NCBI GenBank assembly: GCA_955652025.1
Contig: CATPAO010000225.1
Location: 1 to 8,880, forward strand
Origin: Casimicrobiaceae bacterium
Lineage (GTDB): Bacteria; Pseudomonadota; Gammaproteobacteria; Burkholderiales; Casimicrobiaceae
DNA: 8,880 nt
Direction of reading: 5' to 3'
This document shows, in pieces, positions 1 through 7,044 of this stretch. Within the stretch, counting starts at the first letter, position 1. Every line of letters starts with the position of its first letter. The notes below the pieces were generated by a model. It saw only the letters and a list, made by a program, of their open reading frames with translations, was not told where the DNA came from and ran no database searches. A program made the position numbers and the translations under genes.

Positions 1-123
1 CGCTAAGGCCGCGTCGCAAATCCGCTCAGCGCGCTCGGCGACTGCATCTAGTACCGGTTGCACTTCGGTCGGCGAGCTCGAGATCTCGCGCAGGATCTCG
101 CTGATCGCGGTCTGCTGCTCGAG
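1..123 (-). repeat. GAF unit 4 of the sensor, start only
   Basis: Residues 919-959 repeat the linker LEQQTAISEILREISSSP and the first helix of the GAF unit (VQPVLDAVAERAERICDAA), then the window ends. At least four units are therefore present, unless this copy serves as the lead-in to the output domain. Confidence 0.75.
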
Positions 124-2877
124 CGCTTCCCTAGTCTCGTTGAACAGGCGCACGTTATTGATGGCGATCGCAGCCTGGCGGGCGAATGTCTCCACCAGCA
201 AGATTTGGTCAGGCGAAAATGGCCGGGGCTCACGGCGCCAGAGCAGGATCGTCCCGTATGCGCCACCCTCGCGCACCAGCGGCACGGCGAGGACGCTACG
301 CATGCCCTGCGGCAGCGCGTTCTCCTTGGCATCGGGAAACTCGGTGTCGAGCAGGGGCACGATGTCGGCTACGTGTACGGTCACTCGGTCGATGGCAGCA
401 CGTCCGTTGACGGAAGTCCTCTTTAGCAACGTTGGCCTGTCCGCTGGGGTCGACGCGCTATCGCTCGGATATTGAGCCAGCGGCCGAAGCACGTCACCGT
501 CGACGAGGAGCACCCGCGCGACTGGGGCGTCGCACAGGTGCGCAGCCCGCTCGGCGACTGCCTCAAGTACCGGTTGCACGTCGGTCGGCGAGCTCGAGAT
601 CACGCGCAGGATCTCGCTGATCGCGGTCTGCTGCTCGAGCGCCGCCTTCGTCTCGTTGAAGAGGCGCACGTTGTTAATGGCAATCGCGGCCTGGCGGGCA
701 AAGGTCTCCACCAACGCAATCTGCTTCTGCGAGAACGGCCGAGCCTCGCGGCGCCAGAGCAGGATTGTCCCGTACGCGCCGCCTGCGCGCACCAGCGGGA
801 CAGCGAGGACGCTGCGAATCCCCTGCGGCAGTGCGTTCTCCTTGGCGTCGGGAAACTCGGTGTCGAGCAGAGGCACAATGTCAGGTACGTGTACCGTCTC
901 CCGATCGATCGCGGCGCGTCCGCCGATGGAGCTCCTCTTGAGCGGTGTCGGGTTGACCAGCGGGAGCGGGGCGCCACCGGTCGAATAGAGTGCCATCGGT
1001 CGCAGCACCTCGCCGTCGACGAGGAGCACCCGGGCGATCGGCGCATCGCACAGGTGAGCGGCCCTTTCGGCGACGGCGTCGAGCACAGGCTGCACGTCGG
1101 TCGGCGAATTCGAGATTACGCGCAGTATTTCGCTGATCGCAGTTTGCTGCTCGAGTGCTTCCTTCGTCTCGTTGAACAGGCGCACGTTGTCGATCGCGAT
1201 CGCGGCCTGGCGCGCGAACGTCTGCACCAGCGCGATCTGGTCGGGCGAAAACGGCCGCGGCTCGCGGCGATACAGGAAGATCGCGCCGTACGCGTCGCCT
1301 TCGCGCAACAGCGGGACCGACAGGACCGCGCGAAAGCCGCCCAGCTCCGCGTTCGTCCGCGCGTCGGGATATTCGGTGTCGAGGAGGGGAACCAAGTCGG
1401 CGTGGTGGACGGTCTCGCGCTCGAGCACAGCCCGCCCCGTGACGGAGGCTCGGGTCAGAGGGATGGGTACCACGGGGATGGGATCCCGCCCCACAGACTC
1501 GTAACCATAGTCGACGGTCGGACGAAGCACGTCGCCGTCGACGAGCAGCACTCGCGCGAACGGCGCTTCGCACAAATGCGCCGCCCGCTCCGCCACGGCG
1601 CGGAGCACCGGCTGCACGTCGGCGGGGGACGCCGAGATCACGCGCAGGATCTCGCTGATGGCGGTTTGCTGCTCGAGCGAATTTTGGAGCGCGCGCGTGC
1701 GGTCCTCGACCTTGCGCTCGAGGTCGGCGTAGGACTCCTTAAGCTGTCCGGTCATCTGGTTGAATCGATCGGCGAGCGCCTCGAGCTCGTCGCCGGTCCG
1801 GACGTCGATCTTCTGGTCGAGGTTGCCGGCGCCGATGCGCTGCGCGCCTTCTTCCAGCGTTCGAATGGGCTTGGCCATCCCCCGCGCCAGCGCTTGTGCG
1901 CCGACCGCGGATATGACGAGCCCGGCCAGGAGCAACAATCCGGTGCGCAGGATCGAGGCATTCAGCTTTTCATAGACTTCCGCGACCGGTTGTTCGACAA
2001 ACACGTTCCAGTTAAGGGGCTCGATCGGAGCCACCGAGGTCAAAACCTGGGCGCCGGAAAGATCGGTCGAGAGCATCGCCGGTTCACTCGAATCCTGCTT
2101 GCCGGACGCGGCTTTGACGTGCGGGAGTTGCGACAGGTTGGTTTTGCGCAGCACCAACCCGATATCCGGATCGGCGACAAGGAACCCGCTGCTGTCGACG
2201 ACATATGCCTTCCCTTTTTCGCCGATCTTGATCCGCGACACGACGTCCCAGATGAACTTGAGGTTGACCTCGGCAACGGTGACGGGCCCTTTGTCGCCAG
2301 CCGATCGGATGGCGATCGTCATGTAGGGCTCGGTCTCCTTGAGGAAGTACACGGGACCGAACCAAGGCTGCCCGCGTTTTGCATTACGAAACGCGGGTTC
2401 CTGCGAACGGTCCTTGTTCGATCCCACGTTGTCCATGCCGAGGCGCGAGACCGCGATCTGCTCGTGTCCCGTGGCGTCGAGCTCCGCGATGTCCGTCACT
2501 TCAGGCGCCTGACGCAATAGCTTCAGAAACTCGATACGCCGCAACTCGACGTCGCTCGGATCCAGTTGGGGTAGCGCGGCGTAGGCAAGCTGCTGCTCGA
2601 TTCGACCGATGTACTGCTCGATCCGCGACGCTGCCGCAAGCGCCTTTTCGTGCTGCAATTCGCCGATCGCGCCTCTGTACTCGTGGTACGCGAAATAGAC
2701 GCTGATCGCGCCGGAGGCGAGCAATGCGCCACCGACGAGCGAAAGAATGAGGATCAAGTATTTGCGGAGCAGCTTGCCGCGATAGCCGGTGCCGGTGGCG
2801 GCGACCGGCGTGAAGGCACGCGCGCCCTCCACATCTCGCGCTTGCGCGATGCCTGTAGGCGTGTCGTTCGGCGTCAC
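1..2877 (-). CDS. Cache-HAMP-multi-GAF membrane sensor, partial (3' end outside window)
   Basis: The minus strand is open for 959 codons, from GTG at 2877 to position 1, with no stop inside the window. Seen in order: TM1 at about residues 41-63, an extracytoplasmic region at about 65-305 resembling a Cache sensor (AYVVDSSGFLVADPD at 224-238), TM2 at about 309-330, HAMP at about 330-382 with P337, a short coiled coil at 383-399, then GAF units at 401-574, 575-746 and 747-918, and a fourth starting at 919. Proteins of this build usually end in a histidine kinase and sometimes in a cyclase. The output domain is not visible, so 'kinase' is an inference. GTG is chosen because the frame closes just upstream at a TGA near 2937, and the next in-frame ATG lies beyond TM1. 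The start has no strong ribosome binding site of its own but overlaps a leader ORF. The GAF units show no obvious chromophore-binding motif. Confidence 0.88.
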   Translation of the reverse strand, partial: MTPNDTPTGIAQARDVEGARAFTPVAATGTGYRGKLLRKYLILILSLVGGALLASGAISVYFAYHEYRGAIGELQHEKALAAASRIEQYIGRIEQQLAYAALPQLDPSDVELRRIEFLKLLRQAPEVTDIAELDATGHEQIAVSRLGMDNVGSNKDRSQEPAFRNAKRGQPWFGPVYFLKETEPYMTIAIRSAGDKGPVTVAEVNLKFIWDVVSRIKIGEKGKAYVVDSSGFLVADPDIGLVLRKTNLSQLPHVKAASGKQDSSEPAMLSTDLSGAQVLTSVAPIEPLNWNVFVEQPVAEVYEKLNASILRTGLLLLAGLVISAVGAQALARGMAKPIRTLEEGAQRIGAGNLDQKIDVRTGDELEALADRFNQMTGQLKESYADLERKVEDRTRALQNSLEQQTAISEILRVISASPADVQPVLRAVAERAAHLCEAPFARVLLVDGDVLRPTVDYGYESVGRDPIPVVPIPLTRASVTGRAVLERETVHHADLVPLLDTEYPDARTNAELGGFRAVLSVPLLREGDAYGAIFLYRREPRPFSPDQIALVQTFARQAAIAIDNVRLFNETKEALEQQTAISEILRVISNSPTDVQPVLDAVAERAAHLCDAPIARVLLVDGEVLRPMALYSTGGAPLPLVNPTPLKRSSIGGRAAIDRETVHVPDIVPLLDTEFPDAKENALPQGIRSVLAVPLVRAGGAYGTILLWRREARPFSQKQIALVETFARQAAIAINNVRLFNETKAALEQQTAISEILRVISSSPTDVQPVLEAVAERAAHLCDAPVARVLLVDGDVLRPLAQYPSDSASTPADRPTLLKRTSVNGRAAIDRVTVHVADIVPLLDTEFPDAKENALPQGMRSVLAVPLVREGGAYGTILLWRREPRPFSPDQILLVETFARQAAIAINNVRLFNETREALEQQTAISEILREISSSPTEVQPVLDAVAERAERICDAALA
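124..639 (-). repeat. GAF unit 3 of the sensor (172 codons)
   Basis: Third copy, encoding residues 747-918, exactly the same length as unit 2. Its variable loop is at about residues 800-817 and is rich in Ser, Asp and Pro, unlike the corresponding Gly/Pro/Leu-rich loop of unit 2. The linker of a fourth unit follows at once, at positions 123 to 1. Confidence 0.85.
640..1155 (-). repeat. GAF unit 2 of the sensor (172 codons)
   Basis: Second copy, encoding residues 575-746. By eye it shares about 80 percent of residues with unit 3, including long identical stretches such as IVPLLDTEFPDAKENALPQG and AVPLVR. The main difference is an 18-residue stretch at about 628-645. The DNA is also very similar to unit 3, most clearly across the linker, which points to a recent in-gene duplication. 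Confidence 0.85.
1156..1677 (-). repeat. GAF unit 1 of the sensor (174 codons)
   Basis: First copy of the tandem unit, encoding residues 401-574. It opens with the linker LEQQTAISEILRVIS and closes with ARQAAIAIDNVRLFNE. It is the most diverged of the three complete units and two codons longer than the others. The extra length lies in the variable loop at about residues 454-473. The GAF fold usually binds small ligands or mediates dimerisation; the ligand here is unknown. Confidence 0.85.
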
Positions 2878-2933
2878 TCTGTCAATTCGTCCGCGCGCGA
2901 CGGCAGCGCCTGCGGGGTTCGGGGAATCGTCAT
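2874..2933 (-). CDS. Putative 19-codon leader ORF overlapping the sensor start
   Basis: ATG at 2933 opens a short frame reading MTIPRTPQALPSRADELTE. Its TGA (2876-2874) overlaps the sensor's GTG (2877-2875) as GTGA. A GGAG box at 2942-2939 sits five bases before the ATG, a far better signal than any in front of the GTG. This layout is typical of translational coupling, in which ribosomes finishing the leader restart on the main gene. Alternatively, this ATG is the real sensor start and a one-base sequence error or ribosomal frameshift joins the two frames. The peptide has no recognisable motif. Confidence 0.4.
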   Translation of the reverse strand: MTIPRTPQALPSRADELTE

Positions 2934-3015
2934 GTCATCTCCGCGACATTGTGTTCCTTTGAAGCCGTCGTGCCCCGATCGAAGTCCCCGTCTAGCCGTC
3001 TATATGGCCGCTGCC

Positions 3016-3056
3016 GCATTCTAACCGGGCAATCCGGGCGGGCTCGGGTAGAATGC
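3016..3056. promoter_or_regulatory. Divergent promoter region with inverted repeat carrying two TAGAAT boxes
   Basis: GCATTCTAACCG at 3016-3027 pairs with CGGGTAGAATGC at 3045-3056 (11 of 12 positions) across a 17-base spacer. Each arm carries TAGAAT, a good sigma-70 -10 box: on the plus strand at 3049-3054 facing the esterase (ATG 3085), and on the minus strand at 3023-3018 facing the leader ORF and sensor. I see no convincing -35 hexamer for either. The dyad may be back-to-back promoters or an operator. The esterase ATG has no clear Shine-Dalgarno sequence. Confidence 0.45.
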
Positions 3057-3084
3057 GCCGCGTTTTGCCGCAAACCCGTCAACC

Positions 3085-3756
3085 ATGAACGCCGAACTGC
3101 TTCCCGCCGTCGAAGTCGAGACCGGGCCGAATCCCACGGCGACGGTGATCTGGCTGCACGGCCTTGGTGACGACGGGCATGGCTGGTCCGAAGTCGTTCC
3201 GGCGCTCAGCATCCCCGCATCGACGCCGGTGCGTTTGCTGTTTCCGCACGCGCCCGTGACCCCGGTGACGATTAACAACGGCTATCCGATGCGAGCGTGG
3301 TACGACATCCGCGAGAACGATTTCAACAACCGCGCGGATCTGGACGGCGTTCGGCGGTCGCAGATCCGGATCGAGGCCCTGGTCGCGCGCGAGGCGGCGC
3401 GCGGCATCGTGGCGCGTCGCATCGTGCTCGCCGGCTTTTCGCAGGGCGGCGCGATCGCGTTGCACGCCGGGCTGCGGCACGCCGAGCGCCTCGCCGGGAT
3501 CATCGCGTTGTCGGCGTATCTGATCGCACCCGCGGCACTCGCGAGCGAAGCGAGCGCCGCGAACCGCGACGTTCCCATTTTCATGGCGCACGGGACGCTG
3601 GATCCGGTCGTGCAATTTCGCTGGGCCGAATTGTCGCGCCAGACACTCGTCGCAGCGGGATATGCGGTCGAATGGCGCGCGTATCCGATGCCGCATTCGG
3701 CGGTGCCCGAGGAGATCGCCGCGATCGGCGCGTTCCTCACCCGCGTACTCGGCTGA
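3085..3756 (+). CDS. Carboxylesterase/phospholipase of the alpha/beta-hydrolase family (Abhydrolase_2)
   Basis: The 223-residue protein is the usual length for small bacterial carboxylesterases related to acyl-protein thioesterases. It would hydrolyse carboxylic esters or lysophospholipids in the cytoplasm, as no signal peptide is seen. The catalytic triad is visible: S119 in GFSQGG, D173 in HGTLDPVV and H204 in MPHSAV. The oxyanion-side motif WLHGLGDDGHGW is near the N-terminus (about residues 23-34), and NNGYPMRAWYD matches the conserved substrate-loop region of the family. The ATG at 3085 gives the expected N-terminus, although no strong ribosome binding site precedes it. A TAGAAT -10 box about 30 bases upstream could place transcription start near 3061. 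It stands alone, divergent from the sensor and convergent with the pseudogene. Physiological substrate unknown. Confidence 0.92.
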   Translation: MNAELLPAVEVETGPNPTATVIWLHGLGDDGHGWSEVVPALSIPASTPVRLLFPHAPVTPVTINNGYPMRAWYDIRENDFNNRADLDGVRRSQIRIEALVAREAARGIVARRIVLAGFSQGGAIALHAGLRHAERLAGIIALSAYLIAPAALASEASAANRDVPIFMAHGTLDPVVQFRWAELSRQTLVAAGYAVEWRAYPMPHSAVPEEIAAIGAFLTRVLG

Positions 3757-3929
3757 TCGTCGCCGCCTCTGAGGGCGAGCGCGATCGCCGCCCGAACCGC
3801 TCGATGATCAGGAGGAAGAAATTGATGCTGGAACAGGGATATGGACGATACCCCGGATGCAAACTGTGATGCGGCGCTCGATCCCGCGATCATCGCTGAG
3901 GCACGCGAGCCGCGCGCCCCGGTGAGTCG

Positions 3930-4469
3930 CAAATGGTCGGTGCGATTCGAAGGCGAAGATCGCGCTGCTGCCTTGGTCGACCCGGCCCCCGTCGCCGCGA
4001 TGGCCCCACGTCCGGCCCTGGATGCACGGTGCCCGCGACCGCCACTCCATCAGCTGCGGGCGATTCGCTACCCAGCTGGACAGAATTCCTGTTGGTAGTT
4101 GCGGCTCTCGCAGGCGAGCTGCGCACCCGGCTAAACGGGTCGGTCGGAAGCCTTGCAGCGCGAACTGCCCCGAGCAGCCCTGGTTGACCGAGACCCCATT
4201 GTTGGCGTGACCCCAGGTTCGTCTTGAATACATGGCGCGTTCGACTGTTGCGAGAGGATTCGCGCGCCGGTGATGCGCATGCCCGCCGGGCAATACTGCC
4301 GCTGGTAATTCTGGCTTTCGCAACAGATCGACTGCGCCCAGGACGCGACCGGTGCGCTCAACCGAAATAGAAACAGGCCTGCGGTAACGGAAGCGCGTAG
4401 CGGCTTCGCAGATATCCCCTCGTGTCGAACCGCGCAAGGAAGGACATACGCCGCGACCGCGCCCGCCAT
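3930..4469 (-). pseudogene. Decayed secreted DUF3011 protein, two modules, frameshifted
   Basis: Two copies of a DUF3011-like module can be read only by changing frame. Module 1 starts CCESQNYQRQYCPAG (from about 4322), runs to APCIQ, then needs one extra base near 4222 to continue as RTWGHANNGVSVNQGC. Module 2 starts ACESRNYQQEFCPAG (from about 4112), meets TAG at 4070-4068 and TGA at 4052-4050, and resumes in another frame as RAPCIQGRTWGHRGDGG. Its last cysteine is replaced (QGSS, against QGCS in module 1). Upstream, in the first frame, lies a signal-peptide-like stretch (AGLFLFRLSAPVASWAQ), with ATG possible at 4469. The last frame runs on to a TGA at 3808. The family is exported and of unknown function. 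It follows msrB on the same strand. Several separate lesions make one sequencing error an unlikely explanation. Confidence 0.72.
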
Positions 4470-4519
4470 CGAGCACTGGAAGCCGCGCCGTCGACCAACG
4501 TGTCCCGGCGTGGTCTCGT

Positions 4520-4918
4520 TTATTTCTTCGGCTCGAAGTCGAGTGCCGCCGAATTGAGGCAATAGCGTTGGCCGGTCGGATCGGGCCCGTCGCCGAAGAC
4601 GTGACCGAGGTGCGCGTCGCATGTGGCGCATGTCACCTCGGTGCGGCGCATGAACAACGAATTGTCGGCCTCCTCCTTGACGTTGGCGGCGGCGATCGGC
4701 GCCCAGAACGATGGCCAACCGGTCCCCGATTCGAACTTGGTTGCGGAATCGAACAATGGGGCGCCGCAGCAGACACACTTGTACATGCCGGGGTCGTGGT
4801 TGTTCCAGTACTTGCCGCTGTACGCGCGCTCGGTGCCTTTTTTCCGCGCGACTTTGAACTGCTCCGCTGTCAACTGCGCTTTCCATTCGGCATCGGATTT
4901 ATGCACTTTGTCGACCAT
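4520..4918 (-). CDS. msrB: Peptide-methionine (R)-S-oxide reductase
   Basis: This 132-residue protein reduces methionine-R-sulfoxide in oxidised proteins, normally using thioredoxin. Seen: zinc-site pairs C48-x-x-C51 and C97-x-x-C100, the SelR core SGTGWPSFW at 64-72, [18 protein letters not shown], and the catalytic cysteine C120 in RYCLNSAAL. Position 66 is Thr where many MsrBs (SGCGWPSF) have a resolving cysteine, so recycling probably uses another cysteine or thioredoxin directly. The frame stays open upstream to 5152, but ATG 4918 ([12 protein letters not shown]) matches the family's usual length and avoids overlapping the divergent transporter gene. No signal peptide is seen, so it is probably cytoplasmic. 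No strong ribosome binding site is visible before 4918. No terminator is evident between it and the DUF3011 remnant about 50 bases downstream. Confidence 0.93.
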   Translation of the reverse strand: MVDKVHKSDAEWKAQLTAEQFKVARKKGTERAYSGKYWNNHDPGMYKCVCCGAPLFDSATKFESGTGWPSFWAPIAAANVKEEADNSLFMRRTEVTCATCDAHLGHVFGDGPDPTGQRYCLNSAALDFEPKK

Positions 4919-4940
4919 TTGTGTGACGTCCCATTTGTGA

Positions 4941-4968
4941 TTGGCGGAGAACGGCCATGCGCTATAGT
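4941..4968 (+). promoter_or_regulatory. Sigma-70 promoter for the transporter gene cluster
   Basis: TTGGCG at 4941-4946 and TATAGT at 4963-4968 are separated by 16 bases, a good match to -35 and -10 consensus. Transcription would start near 4975, about 32 bases before the proposed TTG start of the transporter. It lies in the short gap between the divergent msrB and transporter genes. Confidence 0.6.
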
Positions 4969-5006
4969 GTGAACCCTTCGCCCGCGCCTTACACGCCCCG
5001 CCTGTT

Positions 5007-6212
5007 TTGGATACCGCCAGCGCCCACTCGCTCCGTCGCGACGCCCGCATCGTCGTGCTCGTCGGCATCGCGCACAGCCTGTCGCACTTCTTGCAACTTG
5101 CGCTGCCGCCGCTTTTTCCGCTGCTGCGCGCCGAATTCGACGTCTCGTTCACGCTGCTGGGCGCGCTCGTCGGGACCTTTTATGCCGCGAGCGGCGTGAC
5201 GCAGTTCGCTTCGGGATTTGCGGTCGATCGCCTCGGCGCTCGTCCGGTGCTGTTGTCGGGCATGACGTTGCTGGTCGCGGGAACGCTCGGCGCATCGCTG
5301 GCCCCGGGCCCGGCCTGGTTGTTTCCCGCCGCGGCCGTCATGGGTGTCGGCAACGGCGTCTTCCATCCGGCCGATTTCGCGATCCTGAACGCGAACGTCA
5401 ACCCCAAGCGGCTCGGCTACGCCTATTCGATGCACGGCGTCGGCGGCAATCTCGGCTACGCGCTGGCGCCGATCGTCAGCTTTGGCTTGGGCGCCGCGTT
5501 TGGCTGGCGCTGGGCGCTCGTCGTAATGGGCATCGTCGGCCTGCTCGTGCTGGGAATGCTGGCGTCGCAACGCGTCCATCTCGCTTCGCAACGCGCGCAC
5601 GACGCGGCGACCCATACGCTCTCCGCCAGCGTCGCGCTGTTCCTGCAGCCCGCGATCCTGTTGTGCTTCGGCTATTTCATTTTTCAGACGATGGCGTCGG
5701 TGGGCTTGCAAACGTTCCTTCCGACCGGGCTGAACGTCGGGCTCGCGGTGCCGTTGGTGCTGGCGACGTCGGCGGTGACCGCCTACCTGCTGGGCGGCAC
5801 GGCCGGGATCGTCGCCGGCGGGTTTCTCGCCGCGCGAACGACGCGTCACGACCGCGTCGCTGGGATGGGGCTCCTCGGCGGTGCGGCGTTGCTCGTGCTG
5901 GTGGCGAGCGGCGCGGTCGCGCGGCCGTTCATCGTCCCGATGTTCGTGGTGATCGGCATCGTGCTCGGCGCGACGGGACCGTCGCGCGACCTGATCGTGC
6001 GCAACGCCACACCCAAGGGCGCCGCCGGGCGCGTCTACGGCTTCGTGTATTCGGGTCTCGATCTCGGCGCGACGCTCGGCCCGGTCTGGTTCGGCCTCAT
6101 GCTCGACCATGGCCTCGCGCGCGAGATGTTCTTTGTCATCGCGGCGCTCCTGGTCGTGGCAATCGGCACCGTCGTGAACGTGCGACGGGCGGTCGCCGCG
6201 CGCGCGGCGTAA
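5007..6212 (+). CDS. MFS transporter, fosmidomycin-resistance (Fsr)-like
   Basis: The 401-residue, very hydrophobic protein is consistent with the 12-helix major facilitator fold in the inner membrane. The N-terminal pattern [22 protein letters not shown] and the [13 protein letters not shown] and [13 protein letters not shown] motifs resemble the Fsr branch of drug exporters. MFS motif A is visible as [13 protein letters not shown] starting at G70. The likely role is proton-driven export of a small toxic compound or metabolite; the substrate cannot be read from sequence. The start is uncertain: TTG 5007 has no clear ribosome binding site, but it lies just after the promoter and in-frame ATG or GTG choices upstream are lacking. 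GTG at residue 16 or 17 would cut into the first helix. The next gene starts 16 bases after the stop, so the two are probably co-transcribed. Confidence 0.88.
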   Translation: MDTASAHSLRRDARIVVLVGIAHSLSHFLQLALPPLFPLLRAEFDVSFTLLGALVGTFYAASGVTQFASGFAVDRLGARPVLLSGMTLLVAGTLGASLAPGPAWLFPAAAVMGVGNGVFHPADFAILNANVNPKRLGYAYSMHGVGGNLGYALAPIVSFGLGAAFGWRWALVVMGIVGLLVLGMLASQRVHLASQRAHDAATHTLSASVALFLQPAILLCFGYFIFQTMASVGLQTFLPTGLNVGLAVPLVLATSAVTAYLLGGTAGIVAGGFLAARTTRHDRVAGMGLLGGAALLVLVASGAVARPFIVPMFVVIGIVLGATGPSRDLIVRNATPKGAAGRVYGFVYSGLDLGATLGPVWFGLMLDHGLAREMFFVIAALLVVAIGTVVNVRRAVAARAA

Positions 6213-6214
6213 TC

Positions 6215-6220
6215 GGAAGG
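6215..6220 (+). promoter_or_regulatory. Ribosome binding site of the SDR gene
   Basis: GGAAGG lies eight bases before a TTG codon at 6229. This strong site supports the unusual TTG start and gives the expected SDR N-terminus (MDLGIAGRKALV). Confidence 0.7.
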
Positions 6221-6228
6221 ACGTTCGC

Positions 6229-7008
6229 TTGGACCTCGGCATCGCCGGACGCAAAGCGCTGGTCTGCGCCGCGAGCAAGGGCCTCGGACGCGGATGCGCG
6301 GAAGCGTTGGCAGACGCCGGCGTCGACGTGACGATCGTGGCGCGCACCCGAGACGACGTACGACGCACCGCCGACGAGATCGGCGCACGTGTTGGCCGGT
6401 CCGTCGCGTGGGTCGCCTGCGATATCACGACGCCCGACGGTCGCGCTGCGGCGCTCGCCCTGTGCCCGCAGCCGGACATCCTGGTCAACAACGCCGGCGG
6501 TCCGCCGCCCGGCGATTTCCGCGACTTCGACCGCGACGCCTGGATCCGCGCGCTCGACGCCAACATGCTGACGCCGATCGAGCTTATCAAGGCAACGCTC
6601 GACGCGATGATCGCGCGCAAATTCGGGCGCATCGTCAACATCACGTCGTCGGCCGTGAAGGCGCCGATCGACGTGCTGGCGCTCTCGAACGGCGCCCGCA
6701 GCGGACTGACCGGTTTTGCCGCCGGCCTGGCGCGCAAGGTCGCGCGGCACAACGTGACGATCAACAATCTATTGCCCGGCTCGTTCGACACTGATCGGCT
6801 TCGCGGCACGATCGCAGCGCAGGCGAAGACCGCGGGCAAATCCGTGGAGGACTTCGCGCGTGCGGCGAGCGATGCGGTGCCCGCGGGCCGCTTTGGCGCG
6901 GCGGCCGAGTTCGGCGCGGCGTGCGCCTTTCTGTGCAGCGTGCACGCCGGTTATATCGTCGGTCAAAACTTATTGATCGACGGCGGCGCCTATCCTGGTA
7001 CGTTCTGA
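6229..7008 (+). CDS. Divergent short-chain dehydrogenase/reductase (FabG-like, non-canonical active site)
   Basis: The 259-residue protein has the SDR Rossmann fold: a nucleotide-binding loop CAASKGLGRG at 13-22 in place of the usual TGxxxGxG, NNAGG at 87-91, NITSS at 137-141, and a C-terminal GQNLLIDGG as in 3-oxoacyl-ACP reductases. The catalytic YxxxK is not present. Counting 13 residues from S140 gives S153-N-G-A-R157 in place of Tyr and Lys. A known SDR subgroup (annotated as BKR-like SDR) also lacks perfect cofactor and catalytic motifs, and this protein fits it. The reaction is therefore uncertain, and FabG activity should not be assumed. Start TTG 6229 is supported by its ribosome binding site. 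It lies 16 bases after the transporter gene and 36 before the YfcG-like gene, suggesting one transcript. Confidence 0.88.
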   Translation: MDLGIAGRKALVCAASKGLGRGCAEALADAGVDVTIVARTRDDVRRTADEIGARVGRSVAWVACDITTPDGRAAALALCPQPDILVNNAGGPPPGDFRDFDRDAWIRALDANMLTPIELIKATLDAMIARKFGRIVNITSSAVKAPIDVLALSNGARSGLTGFAAGLARKVARHNVTINNLLPGSFDTDRLRGTIAAQAKTAGKSVEDFARAASDAVPAGRFGAAAEFGAACAFLCSVHAGYIVGQNLLIDGGAYPGTF

Positions 7009-7044
7009 GCGCGCGAATCCTCGTGCCCGTTGGATGAACGCCGA

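Noticed and set aside
1..1677. Regular repeats as a possible CRISPR or phase-variation array
   Set aside because: The repeat unit is 516-522 bases, in frame and protein-coding, with GAF domain content. This is domain duplication, not a short-repeat array.
472..2520. A plus-strand open frame of 682 codons across the GAF units
   Set aside because: It is antisense to the sensor gene, whose minus-strand frame gives clear HAMP and GAF domains. High GC and the tandem repeat keep the opposite frame free of stops. Its translation is a low-complexity Arg/Asp/His-rich string with no domain.
3841..4098. Plus-strand ORF of 85 codons after the esterase
   Set aside because: Most of it is antisense to the DUF3011 modules, and its translation degenerates into a Pro/Arg-rich string. 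Only a weak AGGG precedes the ATG.
4919..5152. N-terminal extension of msrB by 78 codons
   Set aside because: The extension has no family similarity, would overlap the divergent transporter start and its promoter, and the protein from ATG 4918 already has the normal MsrB length.
4989..6839. A minus-strand open frame of 616 codons
   Set aside because: It lies opposite the MFS and SDR genes, both well supported by motifs. The translation is Arg/Ala/Asp-rich with no recognisable domain.
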